From NCBI GenBank assembly GCA_034440615.1, contig JAOTOM010004384.1, forward strand, positions 124,001-188,000: a DNA stretch of 64,000 nucleotides, given 5' to 3'. The position numbers and the translations under genes were made by a program. The notes beneath the pieces are model-generated. The model ran no database searches. It worked only from the letters and a program-made list of their open reading frames with translations, and had not been told where the DNA came from. Of this stretch, positions 1 through 12,600 are shown in pieces (the first letter of the stretch is position 1; each line of letters opens with the position of its first letter). This stretch comes from Ashinkailepas kermadecensis. Taxonomy: Eukaryota; Arthropoda; Thecostraca; Neolepadidae.

Positions 1-1860
1 TGAATATGTTAAAATACAATGGTGCAAGTGTAATTGTCTAGTACAAGTGAATAAATAAACATACATGCCTTCATTCATATACTTTCCATTCACAAAAATG
101 CCCTGACCAGAAGTGCTCAGAAGAATGCAAGGCCAAAACTAGAAAGATGACTGGAGTAGGCTGTACACAACCCGCAATTAGAGAGGCATGAAGGGAATGA
201 TTTTCCGAATATCTCAGTAGGTGCAAGTCTTGCTTCGGCATGGAAGTTTTTTGAAGTGGGAGACAAAAAAATTGTACTCAGTGTGGGATGGGATGGGTGC
301 ACCCAACAATGTCCTGAAGCACTTCATAAGTGCACAATCAATGTGTATGAATGCATGCTTAGGTGCACTGGAGTGACACCAAACCAAAAGGAGTAAAAAT
401 TAATGCATTCAGACCCAAAATAAGCAGACTAGCCCTTTACTCCAAAGCATTTGTCTGCTGAAAATGATTGTTTTAAGCAGCCTTCAAAATTTAAAAAATC
501 AAACAATTCTGTCCAAACAAGAACAAAGTCAGAAAGCTTCATCCATTACAGGACCACCAATTAATGAAGACCCTAGGTATGCCACTGGGTGCATATGCAC
601 TAGCATGAGGATGCAGATGCACCTAGGTAAAACTTATCTACCTGGATTTGCACCAAGTAGTAGGTTGGTAGGTACCTACTAGGTAACCTACCTACGTCAG
701 TGCAATGTATCTATAGGTAAGGCGTCGCAATATTATCATGGTTCACCCTTTCACACCAACGGAAATGAAAGGCATTCAATTTGAACAATTCAATTGAGCC
801 TAATTTCTTACGTAGGACAACACCCACCAACGGGTCGACACCACACCAATTACTACGCTCACGTAAGGGCCTTGAGTCTCACTTCCCGCCTCCAGCTCCA
901 TTAATTATCCAAATACCTACATCCTAACGCCAGCGCACTGCACAACTAACATTTACCACAAGAAACCATCTCTGGACTTCCAAATTCAAAACATGAAGTA
1001 ATCCGTCGTCAAATGAAGGAAGCCTCCATGCGTCGCCTGGCTAGTAAAGACTCTCCGGGACGGATTGGAAATTTAGAGGCTCTTGGCCGGGGGTGAATCA
1101 TGCCTCTCGGGCTTCCACTCTTTCGGGAGCTTTTTAAACCACTCCGAAGAAAGGTAATGAATACTTAAATTTTGAATGCTTCCTCAAAGATTGGGACGTT
1201 CTACATCAGCTTACGGAAAAGAAAAGGTATATTTCTGAATTTTGAACCAATCACAACCGATCTAAATAAAAGATATCAGCTAAAATTTACGGGTGAAAAT
1301 TAGCCACATCCGTCTAAGGCATGCTCCAAACCTGTTAAGACATTGTGGCAAAATAGACCACCAGATAACCAGAAATTTCGGTGTCTTTTGATTTCATGAC
1401 ATACATTGCTTCAGAACGCCACGTATTCGTGACACAAATACTGTTTATGCCACTCGGACATATATATTCTACAACTCCGCAAAAAATAAGATTTTATTGT
1501 GTTGATTTAATCTGGGCGGCCCAGAGTTAAGATACTAAGGCACAGATTTAAGATAACTGAAGAAAACATTTATTCCTTGAATATTTTTCGTGATTTGTTT
1601 CATCACATTTTTATTTTGAGCCTTTTTGTAGGTCATAGTTCCCCGCCGTGCTACGCTAATTGTCCATATCAGCCGCACTAAATACATTCACCCCGATTGC
1701 CGTATTATTCCGCCGCGTGGTGGTTACTTCCCTTGGTTAGGTACTTCCTTCCATTGCTTTTCGATCAGGTGAGGTAAGGTTGGGTCCATTCTTCTTTCGG
1801 TTTTTGTCTGGTTGCGAATTACAAGAAAATCGGGTGCTGTAATTTCTCATTCCTTGGACT
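1..1860. other. No gene recognised
   Basis: This is AT-rich sequence with short ORFs only. A GTAGGT/ACCTAC-rich palindromic patch lies at about 658-700. The missing TIPRL-like exons were looked for on the minus strand here and not found. Confidence 0.6.
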
Positions 1861-1861
1861 T

Positions 1862-3115
1862 TGCTGTTTTTTAATGCAATGTTTATGAATGTGCTGAACA
1901 TGATTTGCCCACTCGTCTCCCCTGCAAATGCATGCTTTTCACTTGCGAGGAAAAATAACACCCAAAAACGGGCTTTGAGTTGAAAAATAACTAAGATAGC
2001 TTAAAAAGTAATGTTCACAATAACAAAAGAAGATGGAGCATACCATAACGTAACCTCCCCTAACCTTCCATTCATGAAATACATTTATTTTTCTCAAAAT
2101 TTCATGGGCGCCAAATGACCCTGTAGTCGGCGCGCCCTTAAACCCAAATAATCAATCAATCTCTCAAAATTTTCAACGAATTTTGTTTCTCAAATTTCAA
2201 CATGAAAAATCTAACATCAGATAGCCTGAAATGTTTTTTGAAGAAAAAAACAAACTTTTGTTTGACAAATTTCCCTACAAAGTTATTTTTCAAACTTATT
2301 ACACAAGCCTAACCTAACATAACTTAACCAAACCTTACCCCTTCTTTGAATGCTTCATGGAGGTAAAATAGATAAATTTGTGCTTTAAGGTGTTCTATAT
2401 GAATTCTTGGAAATTATAATTCCAATGCAATGTTTATAAAAGTGACTAAGATGATGGGAGCACTATTTTTTGTGCAAATGCTTATTTTTCAGATTGTGAG
2501 CAAAATAACACCAAGAACAATAAAAAGAAATGTTTAAAAAATAAAATAAAAATGCAGCATAACCTATTGGAGAAACCCTCCCTTCCATTGGAGAAAAAAG
2601 TCATTTTTTTTAATGCAAAGAAATTTGTTACTAAAAATTTCCAAAATTCAAAACCTAACCCAACCTAACCTAACATTAGCTGTTTTGAAGAAAAAACAAT
2701 TTTCTTTTATTATTAAAAGAATCCAAAAAATTTCCAACTTAAAAAACTGAATTAACCTAACCTAACCAAACCTAACCCGTTTGCTTGCTTTATGGAGGAA
2801 AATGTGTATAAAAACTTGTCTCGTTGCCACCTTAAAGCATAATAATACCAGTAAAATGTGTATAAACTTGCCTTGTTGCTAGTTTAACCTGCAGTAATAC
2901 CCACACTTCTCAGCTATGCTGTGGACAAATTTTGCCAAGATTCTTGGCACTGCCGCTAACAGCATCATAAATAATTTCTGGCCTTGTTGGATTTTTTTTG
3001 GAGTACCATGCTTATGAAGGTGACTAAGATGATGGAACCACTTGTTTTCTGTGCAAATTCTTACTTCTAAGGTTGTGAGCAAAATAATGCCAAAAAGGCT
3101 TTGAGTTAGTCAACA
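1862..3115 (+). repeat. Diverged ~560-bp tandem repeat with CCTAA tracts
   Basis: Three related blocks start near 1870, 2430 and 2990. They share a phrase like GTGACTAAGATGATGG, then a cytosine-poor stretch and GTGAGCAAAATAA. CCTAACC runs lie between blocks (about 2300-2335, 2650-2680, 2755-2780). Related blocks occur at about 10800-11060 (minus strand) and 44940-45080. No coding potential was recognised. Confidence 0.6.
2105..2160 (+). repeat. LINE/SINE 3' hairpin tail copy
   Basis: GGGCGC, spacer, GTCGGCGCGCCC, then TTAAACCCAAATAATCAATC. It is the same module as at 55359 and 62825, here embedded in the ~560-bp repeat region. Confidence 0.7.
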
Positions 3116-3412
3116 TAGCATAAAATGATTGGAGGGTGTTTTATTCTTAATTCCAGGAAACATCCACTGAATTTTGGAAAATGGGTACACTTCATTATTT
3201 GTAAATTGTATACACTCCATTACTTAGTGTTTCAAGGGTATACACCATATTTTGGCAAAGCAAAAAAGTATACCCTCCATTACTTAGTGCTTCTCAAGGT
3301 TATACACTCCATATTTTGGTGAGCCCAAAAATTATACACTCCAAGTCCAAGACTGGTAAGTGAAAATCCAACACTGGTCGACCCTCACGCATTATGGCCC
3401 GGTCCAACTCAC

Positions 3413-3579
3413 CGTGAGCTTTTCCACTCGCTGGCGCAGGCCACCTTCACGAGATCCTCGTGGTCGTTGACTAGCTTGAGCGCGTCCAGTGCGTTGAACT
3501 CGATGCCGTACCCAGCTGTGTGCTGTATCCGCAGCGTGTTGTCCGGGAAACACATCTCGGGCAGGCCGGGCAGCGACAG
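3413..3579 (-). CDS. TIPRL: TIPRL-like exon, LPEM...ACASEW
   Basis: This exon encodes [33 protein letters not shown] and [14 protein letters not shown], closely matching the TIP41 core. It ends at a consensus GTGAGT donor (phase 2). The acceptor GCCAG at 3580-3584 is taken as the start because it fits a phase-0 donor; a second AG 13 bases upstream is possible. The acceptor and first bases of the exon recur in the adjacent minisatellite. Confidence 0.75.
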
Positions 3580-6500
3580 CTGGCGGCTGTAGCTGCCGGC
3601 GTCAGAGGGTAAAGTCAACGGTCCGTCAGACCGGGCCGGGCCGGGCAGCGACAGCTGGCGGCTGTAGCTGCCGACGTCAGAGGACACCGGTGAACGGTCC
3701 ACCAGGCCAGGCTGGGCAGCGACAGCTGGCAGCTGTAGATGCCTGCGTCAGAGGACACTGGTGAACGGTCCGCCAGGCCAGGCTGGGCAGCGACAGCTGG
3801 CGGCTGTAGATGCCTGCGTCAGTGGGCACATGTCAACGGTCTGCCAGGCTAGGCCGGGCAGCGACAGTTGGCGGCTGAAGCTGCCAGCGTCAGAGCATCA
3901 ACGAGGTAGTCAACGGCGTGTGCTGCACAGAGCAGTCCAGTTGCCAGCCCACTCAGCCACGTGCTGAGGTCACACAGCGGCCAGCCCACTCAGCCACATG
4001 CCGAGGTCACACAGATCATATCAAGAGTTGGAGAATAAAAAAATTATGGATTTTCATCATCCAGAATATTATCCTCTCCGGAAAATTATCCTCTTCTTTT
4101 TCTGATTTGGAGGTTAAATGGTACTGTTTATCAATGAACTGTTCCATGACAAAGTGCTCAAGATTCACTGTAAATTGCAAACTGAGAGCCTGGTGTCACA
4201 GGTTTGAAGAAAAAATAATTCCCTTTCGTATTTCATTGCCCCCAACATTTACTCTCCACATCCAGGATTACAAAGCATAAATCCAGCCCTGATCACATGG
4301 CATGGATCACATTGCCGAGACCACGCGGAGCAGGTCACACAGATCACAAGGCAGAGGTCACACAGATCACAGCGCCAACACCATATGGGGTATGTCAGCA
4401 GCATGTGCCCAGCTCAAAAGGGCGTCAGGATGGTCAGCATCAAGTGCCTGGCATGGGCCACGTGGAAAGGTCAACAACGTCCCACTGGTGCACTGGGGCG
4501 ACTGGTCGCAATATCAGCCCCCAGGGAAAAAACCATGTCGTAGAATTATAAATATTGTTTTTAATTAAACGCAGCATAATGGATCAAGTTACAGCTTCTG
4601 TGTGATTTGGGTTTTAGGGCGCACCGACCATGGTAGATCATTTAGCAGTTACAGCTTCTGTTGTTGTTATTTGGTTTAGGGGCGCATCGACTGCATAGGT
4701 TATACAGCGCCCATAACTTCGTCAGTCAAACCAGGTGTGAACGTATCGACGTGGAGTAAATGAGAGGACTGGGGGTCACAACACGCTAGCGCATTTCATG
4801 ATAACGTTATTTTGCGATGCTAAAAATGTTTAGCGTCTGTATGCTACCTTTGTTGGCGTTGGTACACCACGTCAAATCCAACCGCAGAAAGGAATGGGAA
4901 GAGTTCAGCGACATAGTGTGAGCCGTCGCCCAGTAGTTCCACCAGGGTGGGGGATGGGGTTCCGAAGAAGCTGCGACGTTCCGTTTCAAGGTGACGACAT
5001 GTGCTAAGAATATGGGTCAGATAGGTTGTCGCCGCAACGTGGACAGGCTGGTCGCTCTTCCGAGCATAGAAGGTAGCGATGTGTAAAAATATGTGTGTCC
5101 TAAACGTGGGCGGCACAGAATCACTTCCTCACGCCTCGATCGTCGCGAGCAAGACTGACATGCACAAGTTACAGCCTCTCAATAAGGTAAATGAATACTT
5201 GAATTGACGAAAAAAACGGCAGCCCACCGATGGAATTGCAGCGTAGTTGTCAGCGATATAATGCTCGATTCACTGGAGATCACTAAAAGGTACTACCATT
5301 CAGAACACATAATATACGCCAACCAGTTCAGACGCGATATGCCTGACTAAAAATCGCGACACAAACCTTACAGCACACCATCAAAATTAGTCAGGGCTTT
5401 TCGGGGTGCGTCAGTGCACTATGGTAACATAACTGTTGCAAAGATGACAATGGAACAAACAACAAATGGGGAGAACAATGGGAAGTGTCGGAATGTCGGA
5501 ATGACTTAGCAGCAATAACAAATTGCATGGTTCCATGATATTGCTTCCACCTTGAGTGCACAGAGTGCATGAAGATGAAAGGAAAATTGAGGTATATCTT
5601 TTTATTGCACACATATTACATGGAACAAACAAGTTCCTTAAACTTCTGGTGGTTGTTTCATATATTCCTAGAATAGTCCGAAGCTGGACGGTAATCCAGC
5701 TTCTGGATTACCTCAGTAAAACGACTCCAAGGACGCAACATTTTTTGCTGGGCAATAGCACCACCAAAACCAAAGGAGGAGAGACTGGCGTCCGAACAAC
5801 TCTTCCCAAATTAAAAGGACTATGATCAGGTTAGCAGCAGTAATGTTTTCTGGCAATCTTTGTTGAAACAAATCAAATTTACCAGAAATTAGCTGTACTC
5901 AAGTTCACATCTTGACAAAGCAGATTGAAGAAGCCGGTAGAAATCCGAAATAAACGCCATGTTGGACGGAAAACTGAAATTTATGCTGCAACCCAAATTG
6001 TCAAGTTCTCAGGAAAAACCCATCTGCTAGGCTCACTGCGCTCCATCTATGTGTCTATAAAACAAAGTCCACCTCATGCTCAAGTTTTGACAAACACCCT
6101 ACCACAATTGGACAAAACCAACCCAACTGGTTTTGAGCTTAGAGGATGGTCCAGTGTCATGCCCAATTTCAAGGTGGGCATTGAATCAATAAAATGGGTA
6201 AGAACTTGGTATATATAGTAGAGTTCAGGATCCAAGCCTTTACTTTATTGAATAGTACTGGTGAAGACCCACCTAGCAGGGTTGGAGTGCTTCCTGACCC
6301 CAGGTCATGGCTTACAGGATACAAATATGCTGACTCCTGCTTTTTGTGCCAATGAATTAATTTAACTTGCAAAAATAGAAGAGCAATTACGAAAATGTCC
6401 CAAAGTTGAGCCAACTGATACAATGACATTCCCCTGGCAGACAGTCATGGTTGCACAAAATGATGGCACTGAGACATACAGCTGCTAGTGTGAGTTTCAG

Positions 6501-7249
6501 AATAAAAAACCATCAAATTCCATTGTGAGCTATGGCTTGCATCATAAAAGTTGAGGGTTTGAACTGTTTAGAGGTACTTATGTGTAGTATGGCCTGGGTC
6601 AGTAGCTTAGTAGAACCTGAGATCAAACATTATAATATGCATAATTGATGAAAGAAAAGGAACATCAATTTTCAGCCTGGTGTACCACTTCACTTGCAAA
6701 GATATTACAGAAGAAACCAACGGTCATGGCATGGGTTACATTCTGCAAAAGAGTTGTGTGGACCTGGTTGGTAACTTCAAGACGAAGATGCCAAACACCA
6801 TGCAGCATCACAAATTGTCACCCAGCAACATAACCAATTGGTGTAGTTCTGGAGTTTGAACTTGAGAGAAATATGTTTTCTATCTATTTATGATTTATTT
6901 GGATTCAAATTCAAGTATTTGAGCTGATAATTTTGTGGTTGTTGTCTCAAAGGTCAAAGATTGTTTGTGATTCACCTCCCTACCACTTGCTGCTTGGTAC
7001 GTGGTGACAGGCATTCAACACAAGGCCACATATGAGACAGAACATGGGAGAGTAGCCACCAACTCACCGACACACAGAGCAGAGGTTGTGATTGGTCGCA
7101 TCTGTGATGGGAGCACACACGTCCGGCTGGTGGCACGTCGACTCCAGGATGTGCCACTTGGAGACGGTCAGCGTCCATGGGCCGAAGTCGAACGTCTGTA
7201 CCTGCGGACGTGCCTGTCGCATCCCGGGTTCACTGCGCACCAAGCTCAT
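3413..7249 (-). CDS. TIPRL: TIPRL/TIP41-like protein, 5' part of gene (partial)
   Basis: Two minus-strand exons together match the N-terminal half of the TIP41-like family, cytosolic proteins that bind PP2A-type phosphatase catalytic subunits and act in TOR signalling. The upstream exon (7249 down to about 7121) carries the diagnostic [16 protein letters not shown] stretch. The downstream exon (about 3579 to 3413) carries [24 protein letters not shown] and VKVACASEW, in the order known for the family. The family is usually about 270 residues long; only about 100 are present here, and no later exon (such as the KPYDWTYTTDY block) is seen between 1 and 3412, so the gene runs off the left edge. 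The 3.5-kb intron holds a minisatellite and a LINE relic. The exon junction is uncertain because several donors and acceptors are possible. Confidence 0.8.
3568..3900. repeat. 71-bp minisatellite abutting the TIPRL-like acceptor
   Basis: Five units begin at 3568, 3643, 3714, 3785 and 3856 (spacing 75, 71, 71, 71), each starting GGGCAGCGACAG. Read on the minus strand every unit contains CGCCAGCTGTCGCTGCCC or a one-base variant, which is the splice acceptor plus the first bases of the real exon. Period 71 is not a multiple of three, so the array is not protein-coding. Confidence 0.9.
3930..4380. repeat. Short GAGGTCACACAGATCA-type repeats
   Basis: A pair of units reading CCAGCCCACTCAGCCAC followed by a TGAGGTCACACAG-like string lies at 3948-4020. 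A related cluster at 4290-4380 repeats GGTCACACAGATCAC. They are separated by about 270 bases of AT-rich DNA with no recognised content. All lie inside the TIPRL-like intron. Confidence 0.6.
4601..4712 (-). repeat. Two tandem LINE/SINE 3' hairpin tails
   Basis: Read on the minus strand, 4712-4661 runs GGGCGC, about 20 bases, GTCGATGCGCCCCTAAAC, then CAAATAACAACAAC. A second, partial copy lies at 4656-4601. Both are followed by the same AGAAGCTGTAAC string. The hairpin arms GGGCGC and GCGCCC are complementary. The same module occurs at 2105, 39185, 55359 and 62825. Here it sits just downstream of a LINE ORF2 relic, so it is probably that LINE's 3' end. Confidence 0.75.
4846..5165 (-). pseudogene. 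LINE ORF2 C-terminal relic
   Basis: Read across frames on the minus strand, this stretch gives RLGHTYF, then [32 protein letters not shown] and a short tail. This is the order found at the C-terminus of Jockey-superfamily ORF2 proteins, whose zinc motif lies beyond the reverse transcriptase. Stops and frameshifts break it, so it is a dead copy. Its 3' UTR continues to the hairpin tail at 4712-4661. It lies inside the TIPRL-like intron. Confidence 0.7.
5170..7120. other. TIPRL-like intron, no further feature recognised
   Basis: AT-rich intron sequence between the LINE relic and the N-terminal exon. The ORFs here are under 100 codons and match nothing known. Confidence 0.5.
7121..7249 (-). CDS. 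TIPRL: TIPRL-like exon, N-terminal
   Basis: An ATG at 7249 (A at -3) opens a 43-codon exon ending before a GTGTGTG donor, phase 0. It encodes [15 protein letters not shown], the family's N-terminal signature. The frame stays open upstream, and an acceptor-like CCGCAG lies just before the FDF block, so the first codons could come from another exon. A phase-2 donor ending at 7137 is the main alternative for the 3' end. Confidence 0.65.
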
Positions 7250-10200
7250 GGTACCTGCCAACCGACGGCAGCACACCAGGTCACAGTCAATCCAACACTG
7301 CCAGTGGCAACAAACAAAAAGAAAACAGCATGTGATGAGAGATCTTGCGACTGACACCAAAGTTTTATATGTATATTTTATATGGATCACCGGTTGACCT
7401 TTTAGGTCAGTTTAAAGGTAAATATATCACAATGGAACATTTTTTCATTTGATGAGGCTACCATGATCATCAAATGATGAAAATGCACTTGAATGAAAGA
7501 GGTGGGGATGCACTCAAGCATCCCCAAGGGTCACCTTTTTCCAGTCAGAGTGGCAGGGCAACATGTCCCAAGGATCTGCCAGTGCAGCAGTAGCATATTT
7601 TGTATGGGGGTTTTCCCCTCATCTACCTGATAAATGTTTGTTGTGCTGCACAGGGTGGGAATTTTGGGCTTCTCCTGGAGTATGGAGACCTAAGGACATT
7701 TTATTCTCCAGGATTGTGACTGTAAATGTTGAACTTTTTTATTCTCCGAATGAAACGTGCCAATAATGGATGACATTTTGTTTACAGGATCTCAGTCCAG
7801 CTCCAACAATGCAGTTGCAGTTTCCAGTCCATCATACAAATTAGAAGCCTGGACAACAGAACAGAAGAGCATGGCATAGCAGGCCATAAGGCATGAAATG
7901 CAGATTGCAGTCAATTGACCAGGAAGCATATCATGTTATATCAGAATGCCTACAAGTTTGTGGTGGTTGTTTGGATTGCATTGTGCATGTGTCAAACCTA
8001 TTGCATGTTATGCATGTGTGTATGAATCAGCAAATATGCTTGGAATAAATACATTCAACTCTGGCTATACCTATACATTTATTTTGCCTGGAAGAACTGA
8101 TATTGAAGGTGCAAGGAAATGTGGCTGCAAAATCCCACACATTTGTGGTGGAGCCCTTGGTTATATCAGATAGCTACGGATCGCACAGTTACAAACTATG
8201 TCCTGGCCCAGTTTGGGCCCCAATCAAGGCCGAACTCGGGGGGGCTACTCAGGTCAATCGTTGGTGTGCACGATGCCCACAAATCCGAACGAAACAAAAG
8301 CATCAACATAGCATAAAAGCAATAGAGAACAAAATAATGTAAATTTCTGAGCTAGTTATTACCTCAGCCTATTACTCTCCAGGAAATTTTCACACTGGCA
8401 GGACGGCGGCCAAGCGCAAGCACTCAGTTCGGCTCGCACCAATCTCGTCTCATTCTGAATAACAGATATGAGGGATTAGTTTTTTGTATGTCTTCAGAAT
8501 TCTGTCGAAATGGCACTTTAGAAGGAAAGATTGGAAAATACCACGATTCTTCTTGATAATTCCGGGAGATACTGGCATTACACCATAAAAAACTCAATTA
8601 CAAAAACCTCTCGTATTGCTGCCATAATTTGCTGCCATATATTGCCACCATAGTTGGAACTCGAAATATATACAATGACGTCAAATGTTCGCATATCGGA
8701 CCCGAGGCAAGGCTATCGAACACCACCCGAGGTCCGTTCTCCAGCCGCATTCCAATCGGAGACTACCGGAGAACGTAATTCTGGACATCTCAGACAGTTT
8801 TCAGTAATTCTGTTAATTTCATGAAATAGAGCATTCAATTTCGAATTGAAATGCATAAAATAGCATCAGCTAGAGAACTTCATTGATGGCAGAAGACCTA
8901 TTTTTGAGAGCCATGTAAATGCTAAAAAAATGCAAAAAACCTTGGGTTACTTTGGTATGAATTCCACCTCAATTTGCAAAACTACAGTAACCCATCAAGA
9001 GAAAAGCATCTGAATAGTAGTTTTATCACTTCAGCAACTGCAGTAACTGCGCATGTACGGAATTTAAACGTTCTCCGGGCTATTTATGGCCACAATTTGA
9101 CGTCATTTAAAATAGTTACGAAAATCTGTCATTTGATATGACCCCCTTGGATCCGTCGCCATAAGGCGCACAATATCCGTACTAGAGTAGGAGCATTACA
9201 AAATTATTGGGACGGTCCCGCCCGATTCATGTTTTGATCTAGGATAAAGACAACATAATTTCATAATCATGAACATATATCTTCAGTGTATTGATTCCCA
9301 CATAACTGAAGGAAAAAGGTAATACCGTTTTGATGTATGAAATCCTATTAAAGGCGACAGGAATTGAGGTCAAGCAGCGGTCTTAAAATATTGTGTAAAT
9401 ACTGCAGTCATGTTTACACAGCGACCACGCTTTGACCGCGCGTATCGCCTCGCTGCTTTGTCCCCTTCCCTTTGTGCGAAGATCTTTGTCTCGATTGGTT
9501 GTACATACTCGGGTTGAGACAAAGTTTGACGGCTTTCCGGAGAAAAACCTAGTAAGTGCGAGTGAATTAAGTGGGCGTGATTGAAGTGACTTAGGGTCCA
9601 GTAAAGGGGTGTAAGTTTATATACTTTTTGGGGGCAGGGCATCCATAACTGCATATTTTAACGTCAGGCCTAAGGTGGTGCGTGATATGAATGGCCTCAC
9701 AATAAATACCGACTAAATATGCTCGCCAAGTAGGCACATGAAAGTTACAAAGTTATTGCTATGGTTGAGACTTGGAAGAGGCCCCTCCCAAATCATTTTG
9801 TATTATGAAGGAACCCCTGGAATCTTTGTCTTTGTCTGGAGTCTGTCTCTTTATGGCATAGGATCAGGCGATGGCCTCTGGTACTAAGCCCAAATATGGA
9901 CATTGCTTTGTTAAGTCCAGACCATGAATCATGATCATGGATGTGACCTGCAGAAATGGAGCAAGAAGGCTTCCCGTTGACTGCACTGTTACCATATCTT
10001 TCTACTGAGCTGCCAAGTTTTGTAGTATTTTGCATGGCTGCAGAGTTGGAGTCAGTCTGGATTTGCCATCAGCCATCATTGACTACAGATGATTGTAGTG
10101 AAGAAGCATGGACCATAACCTCTGTCCAGCAGTGTCCAAATATTTTTAGCTGGCTCAATACTGACAACTAGAATGGAAAGTTTTCACGTGAATTCACGAC

Positions 10201-12030
10201 GTGAATTAATGTAAACTAACTACACACTACATTCAATATATATTCTTCACACTGGTTGTTCCACAACTCAGATTTGTATTTTCCAGCTTGTATGCTTTTT
10301 ATCCATTATCTTTTTTGGGCTCCGACATCAGTAGCTTTCTGTATTACATTTTTTTTTGGGGGGAGGGGGGGGGGTCAGAGGCCAATATTTTTATTCTCCG
10401 ACTCCATGGTCAGGAATATCTTCTTTTTTTGGAGGGCTCCGAGACAATTTTTTTATTCTCCGACTCCAGGTCAGCGAACCACTTTTCCCAGGCTGGTGCT
10501 GCATCTACATTTGCCTCATTCAGGGACATCACAAAAACATCCATGACTGTAGATGGCATTTGCATGAAGTTTTCAGTTGGGAATACAATTCAGATAACAA
10601 TTGTGGAGGTTAACCTACATGGATGCTACAATTATTGGTAAAGTCACACTACTGGAAACCAGTACTGAACAAATCAGAATAAAACAATATGTTTTTGTGA
10701 TAATAGATACCTCTAAATATACCTGTCTACTCAATTCTTTTCAGCATCTTTACCTTGAGACCTTGAGAAATTACACTTTCAACTAGGTTAACAAGAAACA
10801 ATCCATATTATTGTGCACTAGGCTTTTTGTGAGACAACTTTTACACCCATTTACCTCCATAAAGCAAACCAAGGTACTAGGTTTGGTTAGGTTAGGTTTG
10901 TATGATTAAGACTGAAAAAGAAGTCTTGAAATAAAAATGGGAAATCACTTCCTTTCAAAAGGAATTTAGGCTAGGTTAGACTTGGATGGGTTAGGTTTTT
11001 CATTTTGTAAAGGTTTGAAGAAAAAAAATTGTTTGAAATATATATTTTTTTAATTGGGATGGGGATATTTTTATCTTAACACTGGCCGTAACGATCTCAC
11101 TATGGGTCCATACTACCGGCCATGACAGCATGCACGGTATGTACCAGCATACATTGCGAGCATACATATGAATGATCTCTACCCACTGTTTGCCAGTGGA
11201 ACATACATACTTTCTGTACATATGGTGGTGCCGGCTGGGGTGGAGTGGAGGCCGATTGTGACCTCATTTGACCCTGAAGACATTGACCTGGGATCATGAA
11301 ATGTATACTGCAGCAAGTTCACTACAGCTGTAATTCCTCCAAATTGTGCTTCTGGTTTCAAATAATAGGTGGCCGAACCCCCCTGGGAACATTATGCGAG
11401 AGGCATGCTGACCGGGATCTTCTGCACTTCCTATGGTAGCATTGCTTGCACTCAAAATGTAATGGAATGTGGTGTGTACAGAACCAGGCTGTTGAAATAA
11501 ACAACTTGACTGGATATGGATGCAATGTTTCATGGGGTCACAAACCCTTGCTGTGAGGTAGGTTTATGACCACTTTGGCTCAAAGATACCAAAAGTAAGT
11601 TTAACGCCTGCAGAAAGTGAGGTTTTACAGTGGGGCACATGAAGCTGTCATGAAACCATTTCAGTGGCTCCAGTTCATCAGAATCCCTTTCAATTCTGTC
11701 TGGGACAGGGGTGGATACAAGTGGTGCTGGGTGCATATGTCCCCTCAGGTTTTCGGACAGAGTTAAGCATTGAAAGTTCGGCCTTCAGTGCACCCAAATA
11801 CCTCCTCAAATTGTTCAGCATGAAGCACCCTTCCAGAGACAAAGTTCCACAAAGACAATTCCAAGTGGTCCAATTGGATATTCATTGCATGAGTAGGGTT
11901 TGATTGAGTATTTCCCTCTTTACTTTCATGGACAAATATTATTACATCAAGCAACTCATATCATAGTGTAAAATAATATAAAGTGCAACATTAACCGACG
12001 GCCCTGACCGCTAATGACCGTGTGATCGAG
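7250..12030. other. No gene recognised; low-complexity patches
   Basis: Contains a G-run (about 10360-10375), repeated TTTTTATTCTCCGACTCC strings (about 10390-10470), and a minus-strand copy of the CCTAA-bearing repeat (about 10800-11060). The short ORFs have no recognisable domains. Confidence 0.5.
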
Positions 12031-12033
12031 TTA

Positions 12034-12120
12034 AGAATATGTTTTCTCCGAGATTCGAACCCACCACCATCCGTATGGAAAGCAAACGCCCTAACCAACT
12101 GAGCCAACAGTCGACATGGT
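12034..12120 (-). repeat. tRNA-like sequence (SINE head or tRNA pseudogene)
   Basis: The minus strand reads GCTCAGTTGGTTAGGGCG, which looks like a tRNA D-arm (A box), followed by GTGGTGGGTTCGAATCTC, a T-arm (B box). The anticodon stem does not pair well and the acceptor arms do not match, so a working tRNA gene is unlikely. Confidence 0.6.
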
Positions 12121-12309
12121 GTGGCTCGAAGATGCGATGTACAGCATGCAGATTGAGATGTTTATTTCCTCTACTATGAAGCTTTGCATGTTCTTTACAT
12201 ACCACCTTATCTTAAAGGTAGGTTAGACAAAGGGATGTTAGATTAGGTTAGGGTACATTACCTTTTGGTATCATTGGAGATGAAGGTAAATATTGATTCT
12301 TTGGAATTT

Positions 12310-12600
12310 TTATTTTGAATACAGGGTATTTTAATGCAAAAATGACGATGCGACGACTTATTTTCTCCGCAAATGATTATTTTTCAGTTGGAAAAGAAAT
12401 ACATGACCAAAATCTTCACTCTACAAATATAGATAGCACATCGCGTATAATTATTCGTATCTGGTGTCACAGGCGTGATAAAGAAGAAATTCAACACTTC
12501 ATGCACTCGATTTAATACTCTTTGACATCGCAAGCCTTATGTTTCTGCCTTGATTCGACTTTATTTCCGAAAATTCATACTCCCAAACCGACGCGTCCGC
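12310..12600 (+). repeat. Copy of the inverted-repeat element seen at 33333-34021
   Basis: This stretch, starting TACAGGGTATTTTAATGC and including CACATCGCGTATAATTAT and CACTTCATGCACTCGATTT, matches the reverse complement of the right half of the 33.3-34.0 kb element. It is a single half without its inverted partner. Confidence 0.75.

Noticed and set aside
2640..2780. Interstitial TTAGG telomere array
   Set aside because: CCTAA runs here and at 33515-33600 are only a few units long and occur inside dispersed repeats.
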